Positions 35,342 through 43,220 of a DNA stretch of 58,559 nt are shown here, piece after piece. The DNA is from Planctomycetia bacterium (GTDB lineage: Bacteria; Planctomycetota; Planctomycetia; Pirellulales; JACPPG01). The stretch is from contig JACPPG010000078.1 in the NCBI GenBank assembly GCA_016191115.1, forward strand, positions 1 to 58,559, in the 5' to 3' direction. The first letter of the stretch is position 1. Each line of letters begins with the position of its first letter. The notes under the pieces were generated by a model. It did no database searches. It saw only the letters and a list, made by a program, of their open reading frames with translations, and was not told the DNA's origin. The position numbers were made by a program, and so were the translations under genes.

Positions 35342-36259
35342 ATGAAGCCGTTCGATCGCCGTGAGTTCCTGCGTTCTGCCGTGGCCGCGGCCGCGTCCAC
35401 CGCGCTCGTCGGTGGCTTTTTGCCGCCTGCCGCCCGCGCCATTGAGCCCCTGCGGCGCGAAGGGGGCGCGAAGTTCAAGTTCAGCCTGGCCGCCTACAGT
35501 TATCGCGATCTGCTGACCGGCAAGCAGCCCAAGTTGACCCTCGACGACTTCATCGTCGACTGCGCGCGGATGCAGCTCGAAGGGACCGAGCTCACCAGCT
35601 ACTATTTCCCGCCCGAGCCTACGCCCGAGTACCTTCGCCACCTCAAGCAGCTTGCCTTCGACCTGGGCTTGGACATCTCGGGCACGGCCGTGGGGAACGA
35701 TTTCTGCCATCCGCCGGGGCCGAAGCGCGACAAGGACATCGCACACGTCAAACGGTGGGTCGACTACGCCGAGGTCCTGGGGGCGCCGGTGATTCGCATC
35801 TTTTCCGGCAACGCCGCCAAAGGCGCTAGCAAGGAAGAGGCCCATCGGCTGGCCGTCGCTGGGATCGAGGAGTGCTGCCAGTACGCCGGCCAGCACGGCG
35901 TGTATCTGGCCCTGGAGAACCACGGCGGATTGACTGCCACCGCGGACGGCATCCTACAAATCGTCCGCGACGTGAAGAGCCCTTGGTTCGCCGTCAATCT
36001 CGACACGGGCAACTTCACCAGCTCCGACGTCTACGGCGATCTGGCCCGGCTGGCCCCCTACGCGGTGAACGTGCAGGTGAAGGTGTCGATCAAGCCGGAA
36101 GGCGGGAAGAAGCAGCCGTCCGACTTGAAGCGGCTCGCGCGGATCATGACCGACGCCGGCTACCGCGGCTACATCGTGCTGGAATACGAAGAAGACGAAG
36201 ACCCGCGCCAAGCGTGTCCGCGGTACATCGAGGAGCTGCGAAAGGCATTTCTCGGGTAG
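35342..36259 (+). CDS. Exported sugar phosphate isomerase/epimerase-like TIM-barrel protein
   Basis: 305 residues from ATG 35342. The N-terminus MKPFDRREFLRSAVAAAAST has a twin-arginine-like signal (DRREFLR) and an ARA cleavage site. The mature part is an AP endonuclease 2/xylose-isomerase-like barrel. KFSLAAYSYRDLLTGK starts the first strand. Metal ligands are likely in LALENHGGLTATAD (E), NLDTGNF (D), KVSIKPEGG, and IVLEYEEDEDP (E). Planctomycetes export many such proteins, which act in carbohydrate breakdown. The substrate is unknown. It is the last gene before a repeat-filled convergent gap. Confidence 0.85.
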   Translation: MKPFDRREFLRSAVAAAASTALVGGFLPPAARAIEPLRREGGAKFKFSLAAYSYRDLLTGKQPKLTLDDFIVDCARMQLEGTELTSYYFPPEPTPEYLRHLKQLAFDLGLDISGTAVGNDFCHPPGPKRDKDIAHVKRWVDYAEVLGAPVIRIFSGNAAKGASKEEAHRLAVAGIEECCQYAGQHGVYLALENHGGLTATADGILQIVRDVKSPWFAVNLDTGNFTSSDVYGDLARLAPYAVNVQVKVSIKPEGGKKQPSDLKRLARIMTDAGYRGYIVLEYEEDEDPRQACPRYIEELRKAFLG

Positions 36260-36305
36260 GGTGTCCTGCGGACACCGGGGGCTACGAACTGCCGCGCAAC
36301 GACAT

Positions 36306-36497
36306 TCCAAGCCCACGGGTTGCCACCCGTGTATTCGGCGGCGCTCCGGGGGGCGGGCATCCTGCCCGCCTTCGTGGGCGCCCTCAGACGGCAGGAACCA
36401 GAGGAAGACAGCACACCGCGAGTTGAAGTGACTGCATCCCGCGTGGAGCGGCACCGGCTTTCGGGAAGCGCCAAGGCGGGCAGGATGCCCGCCCCCC
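36306..36497. repeat. Cluster of F3-type palindromic modules
   Basis: 36313-36331 is CCACGGGTTGCCACCCGTG. 36351-36370 is GGGCGGGCATCCTGCCCGCC and 36475-36497 is its inverted mate. Together these are the same three modules as the F3 element at 49478-49660 but in a different order, so this is a rearranged or partial copy. It touches the stop codon of the M56 gene on the other strand. Confidence 0.65.
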
Positions 36498-36498
36498 G

Positions 36499-39400
36499 TC
36501 ACATGCCGTCCGGCGGCTCTTTGGATTGCTCCGTCTCGCCGCGGATGCGTTTGAGCGCTTCGGCCGCCTGATGGGCTGTGACCTCGCCGACCTCGCGCTT
36601 GTCGCCCTGCGACGATAGCTTCTCCAGGGCCGGGATGGCGTCGGCGGCGGCGGGGCCGATGGTGCCGAGCGCTTGGATCGCTGCGACGCGCAGCTCGCCG
36701 TCCTGCTTCTCGACAATCGCGATGAGTCCGGGAACGGCCTGCTTGGCCGCGGCCGGATCGAGAAAGAGAGCGCTTATCGCCATCTTGGCGGTATTGCGTT
36801 CGAGCTCCACGCCGTGCTTGTTCAGAAGCTCCGCGATCGCCGGCACGGCCTCGGCCGCGTCCGGGCCGATCAGTTGCACAAGTCCGATTGCCTGGGCCCA
36901 CCGGCCGGAGTCGTCGCTCTGGAGCCACGGCATAATGAGCGGCAACGCCGGTTTCGCCCTCGTTCCCAGAAGCCGCAGTGCCGAGACGGCGCGGCTGCGA
37001 ATCTCTCGGTCACGGTGTTCCAGCAACCTGACAAGATCGGGGACGATCAATTCCGTCGTTCGCTCCGCCTGGATTTGTGCCGCTGAGGGCTCCGTTTCGC
37101 GCTTCGCCGACGCACCGGCGCGGGCCGCAGCGGGAGGCTCGGACTTGACCAACCCATAGCTACCGTCGGGCGCCTGCTGGGTCGTAAACGTCGGCGGCTG
37201 GCCGCCGCCCAAGCGACCCATCCCGATTCCACGGGGCGTTTGGCCGCCGCCCACCTGTCCCATCCCCAAGCGACCCATCCCCATCCCCGCGCTACCACTG
37301 GACGTCGCTGCGTCACGCCCCGTCCGCAACCGGCCCTGCTGCCACAACTCCTCGACGAGCTTGAGCGCCGCGGTTGCGACAGCCATATCCTCCGCCGCAA
37401 GTGCCAAATGCAAAGCTTCGGGGAATCCGGCAAAGCCGGGAATTCGTGACGCCACGCGCAGCGCCGCCATCCGCACGTGCAAGTCGTCGTCCCGCAACAC
37501 CCCGTTGAAGCCGTCGACAAGCGCACTGTTGGTCCCGCCGGTCTTTCCTGCGTCAAAGTCCATAACGAGTGCCTCGAGCTTGTTCGTCGTATGCTTCAGA
37601 CGTTCGAGCTTTGCGGACAACTGCTCGACCTTCGTCTGTTGCCCTTCCGCGATGGCCGCCCGCAGGTGCTCTTTGCGCTCATCGAGATCATCTTGAACCA
37701 GACTACGCCTCTGCTTCAAGTTCTTGACCTCTGCGCCCGGCGTTCTTTCCCGTGCCGTCGCGATAAGTTGGTCCCACACGCGCAGGTCTGCTTCGAGCTC
37801 CTTCACCCGGTCGTCATTCCTGATCCGCTCCTCGGCGAGCGCTCGCTGAGCGGCTGGGTCCATCGCTCGTTTCAGGTCCGCTTCGACGGTGGCGATCTCG
37901 ACGTCAACTTTCTCCTTTTCGCGATAGGCGTCCTTGGCCTGAGGGTTGGTCAGCCGGCCGGGATCGATTGTCGCGGCACCACGATCGTGTCCTTCGATCC
38001 GTTCCACCTGTCTCTTAAGTGCATCGATCTTCCCCCGCAACCCCCTGGCCTTCGTCTCCTGCATCCCCTCGAACGCCACGCGCAGGCGCGTTTTGCGCTC
38101 TTGGAGCTTCTCCTCGACTCCGCGGCGCTGGTCCTTGTATCGCTTGACCGCCGGAGTGTTAGTCTCGCCAGATGACGCGTTCGCGACGGCGATCAGCTTG
38201 TCGCATTGACTCAATTTCTTCTTCAGATCTTTGACCTCCGCGTTCTCGTCGATCTCCTCATCAGCAAGCGATTGCAGCAGCGACTTGTCGTGGAGCACTT
38301 TTTCGACCGTCTCAAATTCGAGCGTCAGTTTCTTGAGCTCGACCTCCAGCCTCGCTTTTTCATCCCGCAGATTGCCGTCAGTATTGGGCGGCGTCGACGT
38401 GCTAAGACCCGGGAGCGCTTTGTTCCGGTTCAAGCTGTCTTGGAGCAACGCCACGGCAAAGAGCCGCAGGGTGGCGTCGTCGCTCTTGAGGGCCTCGCCG
38501 AGCACCGCCACCGCGTCGGCCGTCGGCACCGCGCGAAATGCAAGGACGCTTGCCTGCAGCAGGCTGCCGTCCGGAATCGACGTATCCACGAACTTGTACC
38601 CGCGCTCGCCCCGCATCGCCTCGACGATCTCGCGGCCGGCCTCGCGCCCGTAGCCGCGCTGGGCAAAGGCCGCAAGCGCGCCGATCGCTTCGACCCGCCG
38701 CTTCGCGCTCAGCTCGGTCCTCAAGACCGCCGCCCACTCGGCGAAACCCTTGCCGTCGTAGCGCAAGGCGGTTTTGGCGGTCGCCGAGCCGTCGGATCTG
38801 ACGAACCATGCGATGCCTTGTGCTGTGTCGGCCACCGTCTTTGCGATTGTGGCCTCGACCTTTGGCGTCGACTCACTGAGGAATTCCGTGTACGTTTTGG
38901 TTCGCAGCGCGGCGTCCTTCTGTCGGCGTTCGCCGTGCAGCACACGCCGCTCGGCTTCGGCGACGAAGTAGTCGGCGAGCGCCTTCTTTTCGGCCTCGCC
39001 GCCGCGCGCGCCGGCCTCGAAGAGCGCGGTCACCTGGGCCTGCAACTGCTTGACGCGCACCAGGTGCGCGCGATCCGCGGCGGCTGTCTCCTCGTCGTTC
39101 GTCGCGGCGGCCTGTTCCGCGGCACGCAGGCGCGTCGAGGCGTCCAACACCTCGCCGAACGTGATCGTGTCGGTCGCGTACGCGGCCCGGCATGCCTGAT
39201 AGTGTCGTCGTCCCGCTTCGACAAGCGCCTGTACGACGCGCTTCTCCTCGTCGGATCGTTCCGGCGGCTTGGCGGCTTGTTTCTCCTTGCCGGCCGCGCC
39301 GGCATCGGGCGCCTGGCCAGAAGCCTCTCGATCGGCAGCGGGTTCTTCCGCGAGGGACGCGGCGTTATCTTTCGAGTCGGCTGCGACGTCGACGAGGCCG

Positions 39401-40788
39401 CCTGTTCCTTCTATGTCCGCGAGTCCGCCGTCCGCCGCCGGCTCCTTGGCCACCAGCTCCACGCGCACCAGCACCAGCGCCGCCAGGCACATGGCCGCCG
39501 CCACCAGCACGATCCGCTTCATCGCCGAGTCTTCGGTTCTTTGCAGCGCGAGCAACCGGCGGACGCGCCCGGCCAGCGTGCGGCCGCGGGCGGCCGGGCT
39601 GTACGACGCATGGCGCCCCACGGCCTCGCCCAATCGCACCAATGCCGCGGCGTAGGCGGTTAAGTATTCGTCGCTGGCCGCCGCCTGGTCGCAGGCCCAC
39701 TCCGCTGCTTCGTCGAACCGCCGCACGGCCCACCACGCGAACGGATTGAACCAGTGAGGCAGCGCCAGCACGCGGGCCGCGAGCGACTTCCACACGTCGC
39801 ACCGCTCGTAGTGCGCCAGCTCGTGCCGCAAGATGGCGGCCCGCTGCCGTGCGTCCAGCTCGCGCCACAAGGCGGCCGGCAGCAATAGCTCGTAACCGCG
39901 CGGCAGCCGGCACAGCATCGGGCCAAGGTTGTCGGTGATTCGCAGGGGGATCGGACGGCGGACTCCCCGGGCCGCGAGCAGCTCGCGCCACTGGTTGGTC
40001 CACGCCTCTTCGGCGGGACGCGACGGCGGCAGCCGCCGCGCGAAGCGGGCGTAGCCGAATAGCCAGGTAGCGACGAGCACAAATGCGCCGGCGGCCCAGA
40101 TGGCAAGAGCGATGACGGGCGCTGCGCGCCAGGGGTTAGGGACTGGGGGTTGGGGGTTGGGGATGAATGTGGTTGCTTCGCTATCGCTGGTGATCGGCGG
40201 CGCGCCGGGCTGTCCGTCCGGGAGGGCGAGGCTCCCGCCGAGCCGCGGTTGATCGGAAAAGCTGCCGGCCGCGACTTCATCTGGCCGTGCGGTTGGGTCG
40301 ATCTCAATGGTCGCGGGTGGAGCATCGACCGGGCCGGGCGTTGCCGCGAGTGTTTCTCCCAGTGGCAGCAGGCCGAAGGTAGGATCCGCGTCCGCTGCTT
40401 CGGCGCCGTTACCCCTCACCCTGCCCTCTCCCGCAAGGGGAGCGGGTGTTTCGCTCAGTTCCGCCGGCGGTACACTCAGTTCGGTTGGTGCGGTGTGCAG
40501 TTCTACAAACGGCAGAGGCATCGGGTTCAACTCGATCGGCGGCGACGCCATTTCGCTAGCGACGGGATCAACGCTTGCCACCATCGGTGCGTCGTACCAC
40601 GGCACGGCGACGGACAGCCGCATGAACGCCCAGCCGACCAATAGTGCGATGATCCAGCCGGCGCGATGGACCGCGGGCGAGGCGGCCCGAGACCAACGCA
40701 GCACGGCGCCGGTCGCGGCGGCTGCGATGGCGAGCGCGAGCGTCGTTCGACCCAAGACACCGAGAAGTTCATGCGCCACGTCGCTCAT
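36499..40788 (-). CDS. Giant BlaR1/M56-family membrane peptidase with coiled coil and HEAT repeats
   Basis: 1429 residues. The N-terminal membrane part has spans near residues 12-30, 40-58 and 219-242. The M56 zinc protease site HELAH (about residue 322, in ILRHELAHYERCDVW) is followed by DEAAEWACDQAAA. A further span lies near 424-445 (MKRIVLVAAAMCLAALVLVR). The usual BlaR1 penicillin-sensor domain is absent. Instead there are about 980 cytoplasmic or periplasmic residues: Ala/Glu-rich helices, long coiled coils (about 770-1060) and HEAT-like repeats at the C-terminus (LIVPDLVRLLEHRDREIRSR). The 100-residue linker before residue 219 is partly made of intergenic repeat sequence. It is downstream of a BlaI repressor. 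Presumably it senses a signal and cleaves BlaI (inference). Confidence 0.85.
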   Translation of the reverse strand: MSDVAHELLGVLGRTTLALAIAAAATGAVLRWSRAASPAVHRAGWIIALLVGWAFMRLSVAVPWYDAPMVASVDPVASEMASPPIELNPMPLPFVELHTAPTELSVPPAELSETPAPLAGEGRVRGNGAEAADADPTFGLLPLGETLAATPGPVDAPPATIEIDPTARPDEVAAGSFSDQPRLGGSLALPDGQPGAPPITSDSEATTFIPNPQPPVPNPWRAAPVIALAIWAAGAFVLVATWLFGYARFARRLPPSRPAEEAWTNQWRELLAARGVRRPIPLRITDNLGPMLCRLPRGYELLLPAALWRELDARQRAAILRHELAHYERCDVWKSLAARVLALPHWFNPFAWWAVRRFDEAAEWACDQAAASDEYLTAYAAALVRLGEAVGRHASYSPAARGRTLAGRVRRLLALQRTEDSAMKRIVLVAAAMCLAALVLVRVELVAKEPAADGGLADIEGTGGLVDVAADSKDNAASLAEEPAADREASGQAPDAGAAGKEKQAAKPPERSDEEKRVVQALVEAGRRHYQACRAAYATDTITFGEVLDASTRLRAAEQAAATNDEETAAADRAHLVRVKQLQAQVTALFEAGARGGEAEKKALADYFVAEAERRVLHGERRQKDAALRTKTYTEFLSESTPKVEATIAKTVADTAQGIAWFVRSDGSATAKTALRYDGKGFAEWAAVLRTELSAKRRVEAIGALAAFAQRGYGREAGREIVEAMRGERGYKFVDTSIPDGSLLQASVLAFRAVPTADAVAVLGEALKSDDATLRLFAVALLQDSLNRNKALPGLSTSTPPNTDGNLRDEKARLEVELKKLTLEFETVEKVLHDKSLLQSLADEEIDENAEVKDLKKKLSQCDKLIAVANASSGETNTPAVKRYKDQRRGVEEKLQERKTRLRVAFEGMQETKARGLRGKIDALKRQVERIEGHDRGAATIDPGRLTNPQAKDAYREKEKVDVEIATVEADLKRAMDPAAQRALAEERIRNDDRVKELEADLRVWDQLIATARERTPGAEVKNLKQRRSLVQDDLDERKEHLRAAIAEGQQTKVEQLSAKLERLKHTTNKLEALVMDFDAGKTGGTNSALVDGFNGVLRDDDLHVRMAALRVASRIPGFAGFPEALHLALAAEDMAVATAALKLVEELWQQGRLRTGRDAATSSGSAGMGMGRLGMGQVGGGQTPRGIGMGRLGGGQPPTFTTQQAPDGSYGLVKSEPPAAARAGASAKRETEPSAAQIQAERTTELIVPDLVRLLEHRDREIRSRAVSALRLLGTRAKPALPLIMPWLQSDDSGRWAQAIGLVQLIGPDAAEAVPAIAELLNKHGVELERNTAKMAISALFLDPAAAKQAVPGLIAIVEKQDGELRVAAIQALGTIGPAAADAIPALEKLSSQGDKREVGEVTAHQAAEALKRIRGETEQSKEPPDGM

Positions 40789-40885
40789 AACAAAACCCTC
40801 CGCCTCTCGAATAGTGGTCGGCGATCTTGAATAGTGGTCGGTGATCAGTGGTCCGTGATCGGTATCAGCCGGTGTGTCTCATTGA

Positions 40886-41308
40886 CTACGCGTCGCCGCT
40901 CTCGCGCCGCTTTCCGGCAGCCGGCTTGCGACCCTGGCGCTCGGCGCGGGCGATCAGCTCCTTTAGCTCGGCAATCTCCTCCGCCGACAAGGCCCGGTCG
41001 CGCACCAGATGCGCCACCAGCGGCACCACGCTGCCGTCGCTGACCCGCTCCAGCAACAGATCGACGTGCCGGGCGGTGACCTCCTCGGGCGCCACGGCGG
41101 CCGTGTACTGGGCGGGCCGGTCGCCGCTGCGGGTGACCACCCGCTTCTCGACCAGCCGGTTGAGCCGGGTTTGCACGGTGGTGTAGCCGATCGGGCGGCC
41201 GAGCGCCGCGTGGGCCTCGGAGAGCGATGCCGGCCCGGCGCGCCACAGCATCTGCACGATCTCCATTTCACCGGCCGAGAGCCGGGGCAGCTTGCGACGC
41301 TTGCTCAT
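40886..41308 (-). CDS. BlaI/MecI/CopY-family repressor
   Basis: 140 residues from ATG 41308, preceded by GGAGGCC. The winged-helix domain has RLSAGEMEIVQMLWRAGPAS, LSEAHAALGRPIGYTTVQTR and LNRLVEKRVVTRSGDRPAQY. The C-terminal dimerisation segment is VTARHVDLLLERVSDGSVVP. The longer frame to 41569 runs through an F2 repeat and is rejected. It is 97 bp upstream of the M56 gene on the same strand, the classical blaI-blaR arrangement. Two operator-like palindromes lie directly upstream of its Shine-Dalgarno, so autorepression is likely. Confidence 0.93.
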   Translation of the reverse strand: MSKRRKLPRLSAGEMEIVQMLWRAGPASLSEAHAALGRPIGYTTVQTRLNRLVEKRVVTRSGDRPAQYTAAVAPEEVTARHVDLLLERVSDGSVVPLVAHLVRDRALSAEEIAELKELIARAERQGRKPAAGKRRESGDA

Positions 41309-41320
41309 GCGGCCTCCTTC

Positions 41321-41362
41321 TACGACGTGTGTCATAACGCGGATTATATGACGAGCGTCGTA
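41321..41362 (-). promoter_or_regulatory. Paired BlaI operators upstream of blaI
   Basis: Two 16-bp dyads: TACGACGTGTGTCATA (41321-41336) and TATGACGAGCGTCGTA (41347-41362). Each has the TACGAC-N4-GTCRTA form, and they are mirror copies with their centres 26 bp apart. BlaI/MecI repressors bind such interrupted palindromes as dimers. They cover the expected promoter of the blaI-M56 operon. Confidence 0.75.
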
Positions 41363-41423
41363 AGATGCAAGAGAAAAAACGAGTTGAACCGCCAAGACGC
41401 CAAGGGCGCCAAGAAGGCCGGGG

Positions 41424-41547
41424 GAAGAAGGCCGAGAAGTCCTGGGAGAGGGGGTCAGGCACATTTTTCGGCCGAAGGTCCTTCGGAAGAATTGAGAACG
41501 GCATGTGCCGAAAAATGAGCCAGACCCCGGACTTTGCCGTTCTCCTG
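41424..41547 (-). repeat. F2 hairpin MITE, copy 1 (left end degraded)
   Basis: The right end ACTTTGCCGTTCTCCTG (41531-41547) is intact. The left end is eroded (AGAAGGCCGAGAAGTCC instead of AGGAGAACGGCAAAGTCC). The stem arms GGGGTCAGGCACATTTTTCG and CGAAAAATGAGCCAGACCCC are both present. No clear target duplication is seen. It lies upstream of blaI. Confidence 0.8.
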
Positions 41548-41670
41548 CGCCCCAAAGCGGTGCGCGCATGGAACAGATCGTTTTGACTAGCGAGCACCTG
41601 GGCGTGGTAGCTCACGCACATCGGCCGGTGGCGGTGTGAGCGCGGCAATCTGCGCGGCTACGTGGCACTA

Positions 41671-41938
41671 GTGGTCACCGAAGATGAACTGGTCGACGCG
41701 AAGCGAGCGCTGACTTCTTGGCAAAAGCGCTATACGACGGAAGAGGTCTGGCTGCCCTTTACGCGCGGGCCAAACCGTGAACAGGTACACGGTGCTTTGG
41801 CTTGAGGCAGCCATTGACCAGCTCGCGGAGATTTGGTTGACGGCTCCGGATCGCCAGAAGTTTCAACGAAGCGATCAACGCGCTCGACGCACTATTGAGC
41901 AGCGATCCCTTGGAACACTCAGGATCGACCGAAAAATA
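41671..41938 (+). pseudogene. Remnant of a RelE/ParE-like toxin with upstream coding remnant
   Basis: From 41777 (GTG/ATG region NRYTVLWLEAAIDQLAEIWL) the frame looks like the start of a RelE/ParE-type toxin. After about 41850 the coding pattern continues one frame over as FNEAINALDALLSSDPLEHS to a TAA at 41936-41938, so a frameshift has occurred. Just upstream, from 41671, another frame reads VVTEDELVDAKRALTSWQKR then YTTEEVWLPFTRG and ends as the toxin begins. It may be a partner gene, but I do not recognise it. The 3' end of the toxin runs into a repeat arm that starts at 41922. Confidence 0.45.
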
Positions 41939-42146
41939 ACTCCTCCTCAATACCCAGGGCCATTCTGTTTTTCAAAATGGCGAGGCGGGAAAATGGGACT
42001 GGCTCCGAGCATAAACAGCGCAAGTCCTTTCAGACCAACGTTGCGTCTCGGTGCCTGTCCCACTTTCCCGCCGGTGCGCCGCCGGCAAGCTTGGAGAGGG
42101 CACCCGTGAGGGGTCAGAGATCAGGAAGTTATTTTTCGGTCGATCC
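41922..42146. repeat. Inverted-repeat element carrying a nested F1 copy
   Basis: GGATCGACCGAAAAATAACT (41922-41941) and its inverse AGTTATTTTTCGGTCGATCC (42127-42146) form a perfect 20-bp terminal inverted repeat. Most of the interior is F1 copy 5 (41955-42093). The rest is AGAGGGCACCCGTGAGGGGT-type sequence. The right arm ends exactly where the stop codon of the MBL gene begins (42147). Apparently an F1 element inserted into an older palindromic element. Confidence 0.8.
41955..42093 (-). repeat. F1 hairpin MITE, copy 5 (one end lost, nested)
   Basis: Begins CAGGGCCATTCTG and stops at GGCAAGCTTG. The TCTGTGAACGGCCCTG end is absent, at the same break point as copy 3. The hairpin is intact. 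No target duplication is found. Confidence 0.85.
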
Positions 42147-42818
42147 TTACCCACGCCAGCCGGCGGGACGCCCGACGAATGGGTTGTCCTGCTTCTCGTC
42201 CCCTACCGTCGTGGCCGGGCCGTGGCCGCTCAGAATAATCGTGTCGTCAGGGAGCGTGAACAGTTTCGTGTGGATGCCCGCCGCCAGCGCGTCGAAGCTG
42301 CCACCAGGAAAATCGGTTCGGCCGATGCTTCCCGCGAACAACACGTCGCCGCCGAAGACCACAACGGGCTCGTGCTTGCGGGCGATATAGACCATGTGGC
42401 CCGTGGAGTGGCCCGGGATCAACCGCGCCTCTAGCTCCAGGCCGGCCAGCTCGAACACCTCTCCCTCCTCGAGTGTCACGTCGGCCGCGGGACTTGTGAT
42501 CGGCGCCCCAAACGATTTCGACAGGTTCAAGTCGGCGCTGGTCAGTTTCGGCGCTTCCTCGCGGCCAATCACGATCGGGCACGCCGGCCACCGCTCCCTT
42601 AGCGCGAAATTGCCCGCGATGTGATCGGCATGACCGTGCGTGATGAGTAGCGCCACGGGCGTAAGGCCCTGCTCGGTCACGTAGTCGATGATCTTGTCGG
42701 GCTCCAGACCCGGGTCGACGATCAGGCAGTCGGATCGTCCTTCGAGATTTGCCACGTAGGAATTCTCCGCGAACGGAGCGGACGGAATCGTTGCCAGGCA
42801 CAATCGCGGTGAACTCAC
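42147..42818 (-). CDS. MBL-fold metallohydrolase (glyoxalase II-like)
   Basis: 223 residues. The metal-binding signature THGHADH is in LLITHGHADHIAGNFAL, with further ligands in LIPGHSTGHMVYI (H), FGGDVLFAGSIGRTDFPGG (D) and ILSGHGPATTVGDE (H). NSYVANLEGRSDCLIVDPGL is the usual opening. The IGRTDFPGG loop and DNPFV end place it in the glyoxalase II-like / YcbL-type group. It probably hydrolyses a thioester, with the substrate not defined. Its stop codon abuts the 20-bp inverted repeat of the element at 41922-42146. Confidence 0.9.
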   Translation of the reverse strand: MSSPRLCLATIPSAPFAENSYVANLEGRSDCLIVDPGLEPDKIIDYVTEQGLTPVALLITHGHADHIAGNFALRERWPACPIVIGREEAPKLTSADLNLSKSFGAPITSPAADVTLEEGEVFELAGLELEARLIPGHSTGHMVYIARKHEPVVVFGGDVLFAGSIGRTDFPGGSFDALAAGIHTKLFTLPDDTIILSGHGPATTVGDEKQDNPFVGRPAGWRG

Positions 42819-43220
42819 GTGGGTTCCTCATGGCTGTTGGCAAGCTGGCGCAGGTGGCAAGCGGGCGGCGTTTCGCGTCAAGTCACCCTTCGACCCACGG
42901 CGCACGTTCGCAGGCGCGGAAAGTTCCGTCCTGGCAAGGCATTGTAAATTCCTCCGTGGCGATTGGCGATAACTACCCATGACAGCATGCTGTGCATCCA
43001 GCGCACGTGGCGCCCTCCCAAGACCGCGACAACGTCCTGGGTAGCCAAAGGGTTAGGGGGCTACGGCGGGCGTCGTCGACGCGGAGCGCCGACACGCGCG
43101 GCATGCAAGTTGCGTCCACCGCGGAGCTGGCTCGAAGCGCGAGGACTCCACGCCGCGCTAGCAATCAATTCAATCTACCGCGGCGCCGCCAGTGCACCGC
43201 GACCGAAAGGAGTCGGGCGG
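42819..43220. other. 402-bp divergent intergenic region, no gene seen
   Basis: Between the divergent MBL and DUF1571 genes. Open frames here (for example the N-terminal extension from 42963) have no family features. I see no repeat of the families above, no good promoter pair and no hairpin. AAAGGAG at 43206-43212 is the Shine-Dalgarno for ATG 43221. Confidence 0.5.

Noticed and set aside
41309..41569. N-terminal extension of BlaI and small frames in 41365-41586
   Set aside because: They run through F2 copy 1, and BlaI homology begins at ATG 41308 behind GGAGGCC.
42963..43220. 86-codon N-terminal extension of the DUF1571 protein
   Set aside because: A signal peptide and a Shine-Dalgarno mark ATG 43221. 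The extension is Arg-rich with no domain.
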